Below are positions 52,416 through 64,000 of a stretch of 64,000 nucleotides of DNA, piece by piece (the stretch's first letter is position 1; each line of letters begins with the position of its first letter). A program made the translations under genes and the position numbers. Below the pieces are notes generated by a model. It was not told the origin of the DNA, did no database searches, and saw only the letters and a program-made list of their open reading frames with translations. Where the stretch lies: contig NC_049562.1 of NCBI RefSeq assembly GCF_013368755.1, positions 5,952,001-6,016,000 of the forward strand, in the 5' to 3' direction. This DNA comes from Talaromyces rugulosus (taxonomy: Eukaryota > Ascomycota > Eurotiomycetes > Eurotiales > Trichocomaceae).

Positions 52416-54157
52416 GTTGTTGGTTGTGCGTTTTCTCTTTTCTCGCTTCTGGGATGCCTAAAAATGGAGGATAGCGATAAGAAATAGGAAATTCAAGCCC
52501 TGCTCGTGAAGTCAAAAAGTAACGATGGCATTAACAGGGGGGCCCAACACATGATCCTTAAGTATCGATCAGTCCATCCAGCCAAGATGACTCAATGGAC
52601 CCCCCAGCGCGGTCTCCAGGCTAGGAAAGGCGGTCGACCAGCCCACGACAAACTCTATAATCGTATGTTTCTCATCTCAGACCGTCGAAAGAGCCTGGCT
52701 GACATGAGTGGATCGGCAGCGAGGTTGCATTAAAGGTTAACTATTGACTAACTTGTCTGGAAGGGCATTGTTTATGGTTACCGCGGGATGGAGCAGTGTA
52801 TTTAGTCTAGTTTGCATTGTCAATTCTTCTATACAGATGAGACAAGCAGGATGAACTCGGGGGAACCCGCGATAAAGTTGAATCCTATTTACTAGTTAGT
52901 GTGTACTGTAAATGTATCAGTTTCGGATTTGATTGAACGCAAGACACCGCCAGAAGAACATTTTTGCTAGCAGTGTACCAAATCGGATTAGGGCCATCAA
53001 CGTCTCGATAAGGACTAACCCGACATGCTCTCAGGATTCAGTGGCCGTCTAAAGAAGCGAATGTAACGTTCTTTGGGGATGCGAGAAAAATCAAATGCAC
53101 GGTAGGAAAGGCAAAGAAAGTCACGAGACCGCCCGGAAGCCGGTCCTTGTGCCTTCCGCATCTGGATTGCTTCTTCGTCTTCATCACTTCTCCTTTCAAA
53201 CCACCCGGTTCTCAGCTCTCATCCTACTAGCAGCACAGACAGGTCTATTCGTCTCTATTCTTGGGTCAATGCATTGTCACGCGTCAGCCGCACCAAGAAC
53301 GTGCCGTCGACGCAGCACGGTGGGCCCGGACTAGACTCGACGTACTCCAGCCTCCAAGTGCCGGGTGTCGCTAACACGCCCTGGATGAACGACATCCATC
53401 AGTGGCCGATTATCGCAATCAATCAATTCTCCGAACGGCCAGGACTGGACAGAGATTGCCAGGCTGCCTCACAGAGTCGCACCGCGCGGTGGTGATCGAT
53501 GCCTATACAAGCAGTTCGATGTCGGATCGTCGGAGGCGCCAACGACACCTCTCCCCTGCCGATCTTCGTCCTGACCCGACTACGAGGTAATGATCGGCAC
53601 AACGACCACAATAAAGCCTCTTCCTCGCGTCTGAAGTGGGGTGTCATTAGCAGCGGGCGGCGAGTCCGGCGCAGCAAGCGGTAGCGAACCGCGGATGTCG
53701 CTGTCCGACTTCCTACTACGGTTCCTCTAATTTGTTATTATTATTCAGGCTAATCACCAGCCCCCAATCTCTGTTCTGAGACAAAGAAGCGCTAATTTTA
53801 ATCCTCCCCGCCAGAAGCCGGTAAGATGGATCATTGGATCCTCAACTTCTGCATTCTGGTCAAGAACGGCTCCACGTCCGCGATCCATCAAATCCTACGT
53901 ACCAGCCAAGTGTTGGCTGTGTAACCCAGCGGGCCAGTGCCCCCAGACATTACGTATCTGCCGGTCTTTTTATGGGTCCTATTGCCTATCACACTGTTTG
54001 ACTGCCATGCTAGCGACTTGGCTTTTACTAGGAACTTTGGGTCAATGGATATATAACATGTCAATGGGGATCGCCGTGCGCGAGTCGTATATTGCCTTTT
54101 GAAACAATCCTCTCTTCACCTTGCTTGTGCCTCAAGGTGACTACAAGCACCGCCAGA
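52416..54157. other. Intergenic region, no gene recognised
   Basis: Several open frames of 60-85 codons occur around 53095-53690 on both strands. They overlap each other, have no motif and no sign of splicing, so they were not called. The right end carries a TATA box for the next gene. Confidence 0.5.
54050..54056 (+). promoter_or_regulatory. TATA box of the arylsulfotransferase-family gene
   Basis: TATATAA lies about 100 bases ahead of the start codon at 54158. Confidence 0.45.
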
Positions 54158-55830
54158 ATGACCGTTTTCTCGCGACTCGCCGTTCTAGGCGCTCTCGCAG
54201 CTCCTCTCTCGCAGGCGGCTTCTGCTCTCTGCGCAGCCGATAGTAGCCAGGTCGTCCAAAACACCACCGAGTACTGGCCATACCAGGTCTACGAGACATC
54301 TGATATCAACGCGCCTTATATGAACATCACCACCACTGGTGAGCCGCTCGCTGATGGATTGATCTTCTTCGGTCAGAATGTTCGCCCTGGAACCCATACC
54401 GTCAAACAACAAAGACCTTTCATCATGACCGACACAAACGACCTCGTCTGGTCCGGACCTATGAAGCAAGGTATCACAACAACTGATTTTAAAGTGGCCA
54501 CCATGAATGGCTCGTCGGTCCTCGTTTACTGGTCCTCCATTGGAAAACAGCCAATTGAAGGCGTTGGCTATGGTCAAGTGAACATTCTTGACGACACCTA
54601 CCAGCAGATCGCCACCGTCTGCCCGCAGTTGAATCTGACTCTCACTCCCGGTGCTACCTCGAAATGCGATGCCGACCTCCATGAGCACTATATCACCCCC
54701 TCAAACACCATGCTTGTCACGGCTTACAACGTAACCCAGGCTGATCTCACCCCACTTGGGGGAAAGTCTGACGACTGGGTCTTGGACGCTCTTGCTGTAG
54801 AGGTTGATATCGCAACCGGCGAAATTCTTTTCACGTGGAGTTCTCTAGAGCATATCCCCGTCAACGACACCCAAATGCCCTACCCAGCTAAAGGAACCAC
54901 TCGAGATTCCCCGCTCGACTTGTACCACATGAACTCTATTCAATCTGTCGACGAAAACTACCTAATCAACTGCCGCCACACCATCTCGACTTATATGGTT
55001 AACAAGGATGGCGATATTCTGTGGACTATTCAGGGCCATACCGGAGGTGATTTTGGCGCTCTCCCCGAAGGGGGGACATTCGTTAGTACTCCGATTCACT
55101 ACCCCCCTTTTTTTTCAGTCGATTATGTACTTACCTTTTTCCAATGCAGTCATGGCAACATCATACACGCTTCGTGCAAGAGTCGGATACTACAGCACTT
55201 TTTTCGTTGTTTGGAAATGATAACAACAACATAGGTCTCAATGTGACCGCGAAGGGTGTTACTTTGCGATTGACCCTACCACCAGACTCATCGAACCCTC
55301 CAGAGCTCATCACGAACCTCTGGGATACCAATGACGAAGTGTACTCTTGGGCAGAAGGGTCTCTGTCGCAGCTTGACAATGGAAACTACTTCATGGGATA
55401 CGGTATACGCCCCGTGATGAAGGAGTATGGTCCCCACCCGACTACCAAAGGTGACGTCCGCTGGAGTGCCCACTTTGCCGACCTCAACTCGGGCCACAGC
55501 TACCGCGCCTTCAAGCAGGTATGGCATGCGACACCGGCCTCCGAGCCGGCCCTTGTCGTCTCCAAATCGGATGTTCCAGAATCTCTGTCCAACTGCACAG
55601 ATTCCTCTTCGTCGTCTGCAATTGGCTATGTGAGCTGGAACGGCGCCACTGATGTGACCTCGTACGTAGTCTACGGTGGATCAAGCAGTGACAGCCTCGA
55701 GGAAATTGGCACTATCTCTAAGCACGGATTCGAGACCGTTTTTGCTCTTCCAGGAAACGTCAGTGCCGTCCAGGTTGGCGCCGTGGAAGGCTCTAAAGTT
55801 GTGAGACGCTCACAGGTCGTGACTATCTAG
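54158..55830 (+). CDS. Secreted arylsulfotransferase (ASST)-family protein
   Basis: Exons 54158-55081 and 55150-55830 give 534 residues. The ATG at 54158 starts a signal peptide (MTVFSRLAVLGALAAPLSQA); an earlier in-frame ATG at 54092 would spoil it. DGLIFFGQNVRPGTHTVKQ, SPLDLYHMNSIQSVDENYL and the join FSWQHHTRF match fungal ASST-like beta-propeller proteins. Several N-glycosylation sites are present. Bacterial members move sulfate between phenols; activity of the fungal ones is mostly untested. It may act on extracellular phenolics, which is inference. Confidence 0.85.
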
Positions 55831-57079
55831 CTTATATCATAGGCTTCCTCTTGCATTTCTTGTAAAACTTTTGTTCATGTGAATAATTTTTACTTTGTTG
55901 TACAGACTACGAATGCTAAATTTAGCATCTTATACATGTTGAACGTTAATACACTACAAACATACTCAATGTCCTTGTAAATATGTAATCCAGAAGTCCA
56001 AGTAAATTCCAATATACTGGATATATCAATTAATAATTACTAGGCGCTGTCGGTTACATAGCGTAGGATATGTATCGACACTGCATTGATATTTACGAGG
56101 CCGCTAATTATACAGTTAGTATCGACGGAGTGACAAGTCTAGCCCTGGTAAATAACATCACAATGGAGTGACAACTGGACAACAACCAATACCGGTGAGG
56201 TGGCGAATTCTACAAGCATATCTGGGAGCCAAGTCTATTTGCAAGTCGCTGCAGATATTCGACCCAATTCTACTTTTACAGCGTCCTTTTCTTAATGCTT
56301 AGACGGAATTGATTAGACGGCATGGGAGCCTGACTTTACTATGACAAATAGCTAGGAGTTCTTCATTAGATATCGGTATGGAATCTTTAACTACGCAAGT
56401 ATGGGAACGGGTGGAAGTGTGATTGTCGAATGGTTTACAATGTAAGCTACTTAAGTCAGTGCTAGATCCTAATTCAGACTCCTTGGATCGCAGAATTTCG
56501 CTAGATTAGGGTTAAATAGGGCCTCTATACCTGCGTATAAAAGAGGCAGATGTTAAGCCCATGCCTCCAACTAAGCTCCTGGGTGGCAATACTGCAACAA
56601 ATATGAATTGTCTGCAGATGCCAGGATGTCAATGACCATTACAGAACCAAAGACTACCAAAAGATAGAAAAGGAAAAAATATATATGGGACAAATTGAGC
56701 AGAAATGAAACAGAAATGGAACAAATGGGAAAAATGAGAAAAATGAGAAAAATGAGAAAAATGAGAAAAATGAGAAAAATGAGAAAAATGAGAAAAATGA
56801 GAAAAATGAGAAAAATGAGAAAAGTGAGAAAAGTGGGACAAATGGGACAGAAATAAAACATTGAGAGCGAGTTTAATTGTTTTTTAAAAAACGAATTGCG
56901 GTCTGACAATGATGAGGTGTAGCGAAAATATGGTTTTGGCCAATAAAAATACAGATTGTATATAGCTCAGAATTGTCATCATTGGCCGGCCGAAATTCAA
57001 TGCCCATACATCGCAGACGAGGCTGAGATGGCTGCGTATTAATTGCTGTCTTTGCTCGACTTTTTTTAAGTGCATATTT
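55831..57079. other. AT-rich intergenic region with minisatellite
   Basis: 3' region of the ASST-family gene, then AT-rich sequence. The tandem repeat at 56724-56832 is listed separately. No gene is recognised. Confidence 0.5.
56724..56832. repeat. 9-bp minisatellite (ATGAGAAAA)n
   Basis: About a dozen copies of a 9-base unit follow each other, nearly perfect in the middle and diverged at both ends (AAAGTGAG, AAGTGGGAC). On the minus strand it stays open as repeated Leu-Ile-Phe, a chance effect of the unit length. Confidence 0.85.
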
Positions 57080-58016
57080 GCAGCATTAGAAGCCGCCATC
57101 TGCGAATGCAATGAAGAACTGGCCCAAGTTTTTGTCGATAAAGATCCCGAAATAATTACTGGTGATCCAGTCATAAAGCATAATGCTATAGCCATGGCCG
57201 TGTGCTGCTCGAGATGTACTGCATCTTTTGTCGGGTTCTTGCTTGAGGACGGAGCCGATGTTAATACACCGATACGTTCCATGGTCAAGCCGTATCTCCT
57301 ACAAGCCGTATCTCCTACAAGCAGTAGAGGAAGGCAACCTCGAAATAGTACAATGTCTCTTAGCTGCTGGCGCCGATGTGAACCGTGCCTGGGAATCAAA
57401 GAAAATCCTTGGGAATATACTGCTTTTCAGGCTGCCATTTCTAGTGGAGACATTGATATTGTGAGGATGCTGGTATTGGGGTGCCAATGTCAATGGTCCA
57501 GCAAATTCTGCCCCCGGACAAAAGACAGTTCTACAATTAGCAGTGTCACGTAATGACTTCGCTATTATACAGCTATTGGTGCAACACGGGTCAGATATAA
57601 ACAGGGAAGCGGACCCATTTGGCGGCCGGACAGCACTTCAAGAAGCAGCAAGGTCTGGTTATACGAGGCTAGTAGAATATCTCCTTCAGAGGGGAGCTGA
57701 CATCAATGCTCCATCCGCTGATATTGCTGGCTTCACTGCACTTCAAGGAGCCTCAATCGGGGGACACAGTCGAATTGTTGGGGTGTTGCTTGCTGCTGGA
57801 GCCGACATCAGTGCTGTTTCTAGAAGTTCTGGGCAAAGTGCCATTGAAGTTGCTGCCGCGAATGGCAGGCTGGAGACACTGTATATACTGTTGAGTCGCC
57901 ATCCAGATACCGAAAAATTCGAACAACAAAGGAGGAGAGCAGTGGATCTCGCTTTTGAAAATGGACATCCAGAAATCGGAAGATTCTTAATGGCATATCG
58001 AAAAAACATTAAGTGA
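57080..58016 (+). pseudogene. Ankyrin-repeat gene with frameshifts
   Basis: Repeats can be read from ALEAAICECNEELAQVF through FVGFLLEDGADVNTP, LQAVEEGNLEIVQCLLAAGA, YTAFQAAISSGDIDIVRML and GANVNGPANSAPGQKTVLQL to the clean end RTALQEAARSGYTRLVEYLL and beyond. The frame changes at least three times. The first break is a 16-base tandem duplication (57291-57306 copied at 57307-57322). Others lie near 57400 and 57480. The last 157 codons (from 57543) are intact. Ankyrin arrays bind proteins. The gene seems recently broken, because the protein code is well kept. Confidence 0.75.
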
Positions 58017-59566
58017 CACCCCTGATTGTCATGCAACTGCCATCTTTGTGATAGTTTTAAGGACTATGAATCTATTCGAAGAGGATTTTGTGAACTGGGT
58101 TGAAACATGGTTGGCTCTGGTTGATATGGCAGAATTTTATATTTCTTATCTCTTTTCTTTTTCTTTTTCTATTCTCTTCTTCTTTTAGGCTTTCGGTTGA
58201 ATCAATTGATGGTTTACAATGGTGCTTTTCTGAACTTGCTAACATGAGTATTCTTATTGAACTTCTCGCATAGTTACATGTAAAATATTTCCTAATTGGT
58301 CCGATACTTAATTTTAGAACAGAAAAAGTCTCTGTATCCCTTGATCAGTGTTGGGCATTGTCTCACAATTCCAATTTTGAATTGCCTAGATGCTATGGTT
58401 ATGCAGCTTTCGACAAATCATAGTATCCAGTTAACAACCCCCTGACAGCGCAATTAGTTGTTTCATTTTAGGGCGCTGGAATTTTTCAGAAAGTCCCCCC
58501 CGTAAGGTTGGGAGTAGGATGCTTGATATGACCTTTCAAGGGTAATGATCGACTTAATTTATGGCTAACCCAATATCAGCTTTGCTTCTGCAGACAGTAA
58601 GTGGCCTTCCAAAAATTCCAAATCACATCATTCGCGTCTAGCATGAGTATATCCACACAACGTGCATGTAAGAGCGGATACACTGCATAAAATGGAGGCA
58701 ATACGGGATGCTACCACATACGGAGCACGGTTACTTGCTATCGAAGCGAGCCCAGGATTTCAGTAAGCTGGCGGCGTAGACATCAAGTCAGAGCGGGAAG
58801 AACATTGAAAGGGTATTTTTAGTTCCTAGCTATATAATTGCTAATGGGATATATACTCTGAGACAGCAAATCACAACAACAACTCGGTTATGCCTGATTA
58901 GAAAGTAACAATAACAACAAGCGATATCTTGTCCGGGTTCTATTCTAGTATGTTCTGGTTCGTACGTGGGTGCTATAATTATCCTCGGTAGCCATGTTTG
59001 ACAGGTTAGTATGTAATATTCCTATTTAGGCAACTCATGGGTAGCGCAATACGCCAGACATGTAATTAATACATACCGAACACCATGAATGCCTTTCCTT
59101 AACAAGTTTAGCCCTGTTATATATAGCTTAGCCCCAAAGCTACTTAACAACTTAAAGCTTAATATACGCTAGTGCCTGACCACATCGCCTAAAACAAGCA
59201 TAGTGTTCAGTCCGTGCCTCAAAATGGAGATGGCTAGCTGGATAACCCCACATTCAGCTCGTTTCACATTACATCTCAATACCAACATTTGAAAATGCAA
59301 GCGAATACATCACTTCTATACATAGTGCATTCAACATAACGAGCATCCTAGCCTTGTTGCTCAGCCGCAAAATCTCTGCTTTCAGGGGCACTACGAGGAG
59401 AGGGGAACAAGTATAAATGTCTGCAAGTCCCCAGCACTGAGCAGTAACAATTTATTTCATCATAAACTCCTCTGCCTATTAACGCTTTGTTTACTCAACA
59501 ATTCATTCATTAAACAATTTTCAACCTCCAAGCCAAAAAAACATCTCCGGTCATCTTCATAACAAA
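58017..59566. other. AT-rich intergenic region
   Basis: TA-rich sequence with small repeats of AGCTACTTAA type near 59140-59160, recalling 17975. A TATA box for the next gene lies at 59412-59417. No gene is seen. Confidence 0.45.
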
Positions 59567-59935
59567 ATGAGGTTTTTCACAAGCAATTTGGTCGTCGCCT
59601 CGTTGGTTGCTGGATCTTGGGCTGCTGGTCTTGATGTAAGCTCAATTGAATCCAAACTTCTCATCACCGCTAACGATTGGACGTTTTAGATACGGCAAGA
59701 TCCCAATGGCAACTCGGGTAATGCCAACATAACCATAATCGACGGCCAGGGCAATGGCGAGAATAACACGGACACTTCTACAACGATAGACTCTTCTGTA
59801 ACGCAAACTATTTCAGCACAAGCTACTTCAACAAGTACTGGAGCAGCTATGGCTATGGGACCAGGGCCAACTGTCATGCCATTGTTAGCTGGCGGTGTTC
59901 TAGCAGCGGCTGTCAATGCGGCCCTCCTTCTTTAA
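59567..59935 (+). CDS. Small secreted, probably GPI-anchored wall protein
   Basis: Exons 59567-59635 and 59690-59935 give 104 residues. A signal peptide (MRFFTSNLVVASLVAGSWAA) is followed by an Asn/Gly-rich part, a Ser/Thr-rich part and a hydrophobic tail (PLLAGGVLAAAVNAALLL) without charged residues after it. This layout is that of GPI-anchored cell wall proteins of moulds. No enzyme motif is present. A TATA box (59412-59417) fits its own promoter. Confidence 0.7.
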
Positions 59936-61088
59936 GGAATAAGGAAGTGATAGGATGAAAATTTCTGCAGCCTGTGTTTGGGCCTGTGTTTGTGTTTGTG
60001 TCTATGTCTGTAAGGTACGAGGTAGAAGGCTGTGTGTCAGCTAGGTAATCTCATAAACGTATTGTGTTCCTAATGATGAGATGGAGAGAATCATTGTATG
60101 CGTACTGAATGTTACAACCCTATATGCTCAAAAGTAGGATCTGGGCTACTGTAGATGACAAGAAGAAGGTGCCGTATCACTTCCGGGCAAGTTCCCATCC
60201 ACCTGTTCTAAATAACCTAGCAATGGGCACATATTCTACCATTCCTATCTTCATCTAATGAACCCGTCGCCTGAGAAGTGTAAGTAATGTTATGATTAAG
60301 CTCCGCAGGATCCTAGTGTCAACTACATGATTTGTCACAGCCATGAAAATATATTGAAATTAACAATGAATTTATGTAATCCGAGTAACGAGTGTATTCA
60401 GCGTTACGGGTATGTGCTCCTTTGGGAAGTTCATTCGGCAACAGATGTCGGAGCTTAACGATAAGCAATCGAGTTTAGTACACCAGGTGCTTTCTGAGAA
60501 TTATAAAACTAATAAGTTTTCATGGTTTGGAGATGGATTACTGGGGCAAACTAGTGCAAGCAGCAGTTAATATACATCCAACCACTGGCAACCAGCAACC
60601 CTAAAATTAGCCTGCGAGCTAGTTTCTCTATGCAGCTTAGTTCTCCTTTAGAGTGTTTTATTTTAAGCCACTTAAACGAGTTGACGTTTTATCTTCAGCC
60701 CAGCCCTGGAACATTGATTGGCAACAGCATCCTTAGTATGCCGTCTTTAGTTTCAAAGGTAACACTGGTGCTGACACACAATCAGCCTCTTATCCTATAT
60801 ATAGAAACATCTCAACTAGTATACAGAAATTAACTAACAGCGCTCAACTATGCCCAACTGCGGCTTAGCCTGGAGGGGGTAGGATCATAGGAAGGGTTAA
60901 AACACTATATACAAACCTATCAAGAGCCCATAAAACTAAAACTATATTCTTGTCAAAAATAATATATAAATGCAGCTCCTGCCTCAAAATTCCGTTGCAG
61001 TTTCACCCAGCAAGCAGGGAATCTATTACTTCACCTCCTAAATTAACACTTTTCTAGTTATAGCAATTTTGGGATAGCTTCAACCAAC
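59936..61088. other. AT-rich intergenic region
   Basis: GT-rich short repeats near 59970-60010 follow the wall protein. The rest is TA-rich. No gene or RNA was recognised. Confidence 0.45.
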
Positions 61089-62317
61089 ATGATGCTATTC
61101 CCTCTTCTTGCATTGCTCTTGCAAATCTCCTCGGTATGGGCAGCTCCAATAGAGCCATCGGTGTTGTCTATCCCCGTCCGGGACATTATCAAAGGAGATC
61201 TATCCGCCCATGAAACTCACCCAAACTTCGAGCTATTCACGCGTTGGCTTGAGACCACGCAAGGGTCTTATATTCGACGTGACCCTAAAGCTGCCTTTAC
61301 CAAGTACCCCAGGGTTGTTTCAGTCGACTGCGGCTCATACGATGCGACCTGCCTCCTCACGAGCCGAGCCCTGTTTACAGACATCACAAAGTCAAAGAGA
61401 GACCTCGACCGTCTCAACAGCGCGCTCGCGGAGCAATTGCAAGCGAGAGATTCAGAATTTACAGAAGCTCCAGCGGCTTTGGCCCTACGAACGCTGCAAA
61501 AGCGCTCTGGTTACGCTGATACTCTTTATGTTTCTCTTCACTACAAAACGTATCATAACCTAGGACCAGATGACCCAGTCGCTGGCTTTCAACACTATAT
61601 TGTTTGGGATTTAAAGGTATGTACACTATAAGGCACATTTGAAGCAAGAAAAGGAAGTGGAATAACATAAACTAGTGCCAAACAGTGCAATTCACCAGCT
61701 CGGGCTTCCAACTGACCGGTCATAATGTTGCTGTGCACACCGAGAACCGTGTCGACGCTGATTTATATGGGACGCTCATAGGAGATGATCCTAATTCGGG
61801 TAACCAACACGCCGTCAAGATTAGCATTGGGTTCGCATGCAGCCTTTTCGGTAATAAATGCTGCATGGCAGGCAACGGGGTGACGAATTATATCGGTGGC
61901 ATTGAGACGTATGTGCCGAAAACAGAACCCATAGAGTGTGTTGCTGCGAAAGATGTCTCGAATCAGAATTGCGAAAGTTACATTGGTGGTTGGTGTGGCG
62001 TGCATATTACACAATACCAGAAGAATGAGGGACCCGGTTTGCGCCCAGAGAACTATCGCTTCGACGTTATTTTGTATGATGGCGAGCAGGAACTTGTTGG
62101 CGAGTCAGAGTTGCTCAGTATCCCTAGCGGCGAAACAATGCAAGCTGGGAGCACCTTACCATATACGCTGGGGGTCACAGCACCTTATGCTGACCCCGAT
62201 GCCGTATACATGTCCTACAATGGCCAGAGCTGGGGAAGCAACGACCAAGAACATTATTGCAATTTTGGAGGGTACGATAACGGCCATAGGGACGGTGATT
62301 GTGGATTTTCATGCTAG
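61089..62317 (+). CDS. Secreted protein of unknown family, Cys-rich C-terminal half
   Basis: Exons 61089-61616 and 61676-62317 give 389 residues. A signal peptide (MMLFPLLALLLQISSVWAAP) comes first. Exon 1 encodes a mainly helical, charged segment with a dibasic stretch before YADTLYVSLHYKTYH. Exon 2 starts CQTVQFTSSGFQLTGHNVAV and carries many Cys (CSLFGNKCCMAG, ECVAAKDVSNQNC, the end GDCGFSC), as in disulfide-stabilised secreted proteins. The acceptor TAG at 61675 was chosen because only it joins both frames. No known domain was recognised. A toxin, effector or wall role would be guesswork. Confidence 0.65.
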
Positions 62318-63724
62318 AGAAGAAAGCCAGACCATCGCGGCTTGGAGGTCAACTGTTTCATTTGTCTGGGTGTATCAATTACAAATATCATGATATCTTT
62401 TTAAAGTCCACTTATTATAGATGCACATTAACAGGCATGATATATAAAATGTTTAGTGCCCTCTCTCTCTCTCTTGATGCCTTCTACTGCTTAAGCAGGC
62501 ATTTAGAGATTTATTTCACATTAATTTGTAATACAATTGGTGAGGTAGCACTCTTGACTGAAAAAGAGGTTATACCAGCTCATTATGATTCTGATTCACT
62601 CCACCCAAACTCAGTAGAGCAGCTCAATTCCCTGAATAGGCCGAAAAGACAATCTTATCTTCAGAAATCCCAAAAACCCGAACTCTGCTTCAATCCGTTG
62701 TAGGTACAGCTCGTGGCAGGCTCCACCCAAGAATCTCTGACCATAAAACATCTCCTCAGCGTAAATAATCACCGTTACTCTTCCTTTTCTTCCCCTCGGC
62801 CCCAGATTTTCGGCCTCGAGAGGATTCTGAGGAGTACGTGTGCAGTTATCGAGATGAGATCGGAAAGATGATAACTCGCATGGGCCCACTGAAGCGAATG
62901 GAGACGGACAAGGCATCACGATTCTAGCAAGCAGAATGAACATGCTGGTAGCTACTTGGGAAGTGCAGAACAGGTAGCCGCGTTATTGTGTATCGCGATG
63001 ATGCGCTCAATACACATACTTTCCATTGTACGTTTCGCCTCAGACTACATCGATTTCCACAGCTCTATGATAACATGAGCGAGCTAAATATTAAAGAAAC
63101 TGGGCAAAAGTACAATATACGATATTTACGAAAAGATTGTTCTTGTGAATGATTTAAATGTCATGAGGCTTTCATATTGTCCATTTTCGGCTTTTGGAAA
63201 ACGATTCAGTATATTCGAACCCTGATTTCCATAAAACTTGGGCCTGGAAGTACAAGTATACACCTACAAGAGGATGTTGAGTTTAAACGTAATTGGAGGA
63301 GACATTTTTTGTAGAGTAGTTTTGTATGGTAGCTTTGTTCAATTTTTAAATATTGCTAGTGTCATCAGTTGATTCATTGACAATTTGACATGCAAGCAGC
63401 TGACCAGTGCTACTGATATTCTTGAGTTTAGAAATTTGGTAAAATAAAAAACATTATACTGCTATGATCTTTTTTTTAAAAAATAACTGAAAATCATATA
63501 CAAGTAGGAAAGAGCCTTTGTAGTGACACGTTGGATGACGGCGGTGTTTGCATCAAAAGCAAACACGAGCCGCACCGATGACATCGCCGCTTGGGGACAG
63601 CTTGTTTGTTTTGGATTTATTCGCCAGCCAAGTCATGATTCAATTATAACGACAAACTGAAATATGGGATAACGATTAATCCATCCGCCGAATCCGCCCG
63701 AAACGAGAACAACAACCGCCTGCC
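62318..63724. other. AT-rich intergenic region
   Basis: Only short open frames without motifs occur. The right end, near 63500-63720, is less AT-rich and should be the promoter of the last gene. Confidence 0.5.
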
Positions 63725-64000
63725 ATGTCGTCCTCTATCCACCTCCTCCAGACTCGCCTCAAAGAAGTATCGGCCTCTCTCAACGAGATCAAACCTCTGA
63801 TCAACCGACTCAGGAACTTCACCCATGCTGTCGGACAGGGTGACGAAGCTCGCCTGGAACTGGGCGCCGAGATCCACTCGAGACTCAAAATCGTCGAAGA
63901 AGAAACCGAACTGTTGAACGTCGAGGTCGAGGTCTTGGAAGGCGCAGGAAGTTCGAAGAGGAAAACCAGCGATAATTCAGAGAAGGAAGCCGAGAAGAAA
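63725..64000 (+). CDS. Coiled-coil protein, 5' part
   Basis: The frame opens at an ATG and runs off the window end; 92 codons are visible. The sequence (SSIHLLQTRLKEVSASLNEI, later EIHSRLKIVEEETELLNVEV) has heptad-like spacing of Leu, Ile and Val and a Lys/Glu-rich end, so a coiled coil is likely. The family is not recognised. Confidence 0.6.
   Translation, partial: MSSSIHLLQTRLKEVSASLNEIKPLINRLRNFTHAVGQGDEARLELGAEIHSRLKIVEEETELLNVEVEVLEGAGSSKRKTSDNSEKEAEKK

Noticed and set aside
53095..53690. Cluster of open frames of 60-85 codons
   Set aside because: Overlapping frames on both strands without motifs or joinable splice sites.
56571..56909. 112-codon frame with repeated Leu-Ile-Phe on the minus strand
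   Set aside because: It is a product of the 9-base minisatellite, not a protein gene.
1..64000. CRISPR arrays, bacterial operons, prophage or viral genes
   Set aside because: No regular spaced repeats and no such genes were seen; the sequence is nuclear fungal DNA.

Overview
The window is nuclear DNA of a filamentous ascomycete, most likely a member of the Eurotiales (Aspergillus/Penicillium type). The evidence is protein-coding genes split by many short GT-AG introns of about 50-70 bases, a Zn2Cys6 regulator, a CYP505-type P450-reductase fusion, DUF3602 and DUF2406 proteins, and housekeeping proteins whose motifs look like Aspergillus versions. Intergenic DNA is AT-rich, and several dead genes carry mutations of the kind left by repeat-induced point mutation (RIP). 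No search was run. All family names come from motifs read in the sequence and splice sites were placed by hand.

Layout. 0-17.8 kb: the 3' end of a class II asparaginyl-tRNA-synthetase-like gene, a 1074-residue self-sufficient P450 (CYP505 type), a DUF3602 protein, a DUF2406 protein, ribosomal protein eL33, glucose-6-phosphate dehydrogenase, a sucrose-type MFS transporter and a short-chain dehydrogenase. 17.8-30 kb is an accessory zone: AT-rich relics, a PD-(D/E)XK-like gene that may be decaying, a cysteine-nucleophile alpha/beta hydrolase convergent with a Zn2Cys6 regulator, a DUF6640 membrane protein with partial degenerate copies of its 3' end nearby, an intron-containing tRNA-Lys(CTT), and a zinc-ribbon P-loop NTPase flanked by two inverted tRNA-like sequences. 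30-42 kb is mostly housekeeping: a DJ-1/Hsp31 protein, a Fun30 remodeller, a GPI-type carboxylesterase, Dus2, a ceramide synthase and a small membrane protein split by an intron.

42-52 kb mixes dead and live genes: a broken CYP52-like P450, inorganic pyrophosphatase with a possible mitochondrial extension, a mitochondrial ribosomal protein (mL53), a RIP-like dead Baeyer-Villiger monooxygenase, an MFS transporter relic and a sulfotransferase-like gene. 52-64 kb holds a secreted arylsulfotransferase-family protein, a 9-bp minisatellite, a broken ankyrin gene, a small GPI-type wall protein, a secreted protein of unknown family and the start of a coiled-coil protein cut by the window end.

Functionally the window is mixed. 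Central metabolism (pentose phosphate entry, pyrophosphate removal), translation, lipid and chromatin genes form stable islands. The gaps between them hold regulators, oxidoreductases, secreted proteins and decaying genes. The best candidates for something poorly described are the NTPase locus with its inverted tRNA-like flanks, the PD-(D/E)XK-like gene, the scattered 3' fragments of the DUF6640 gene and the secreted orphan at 61.1-62.3 kb.
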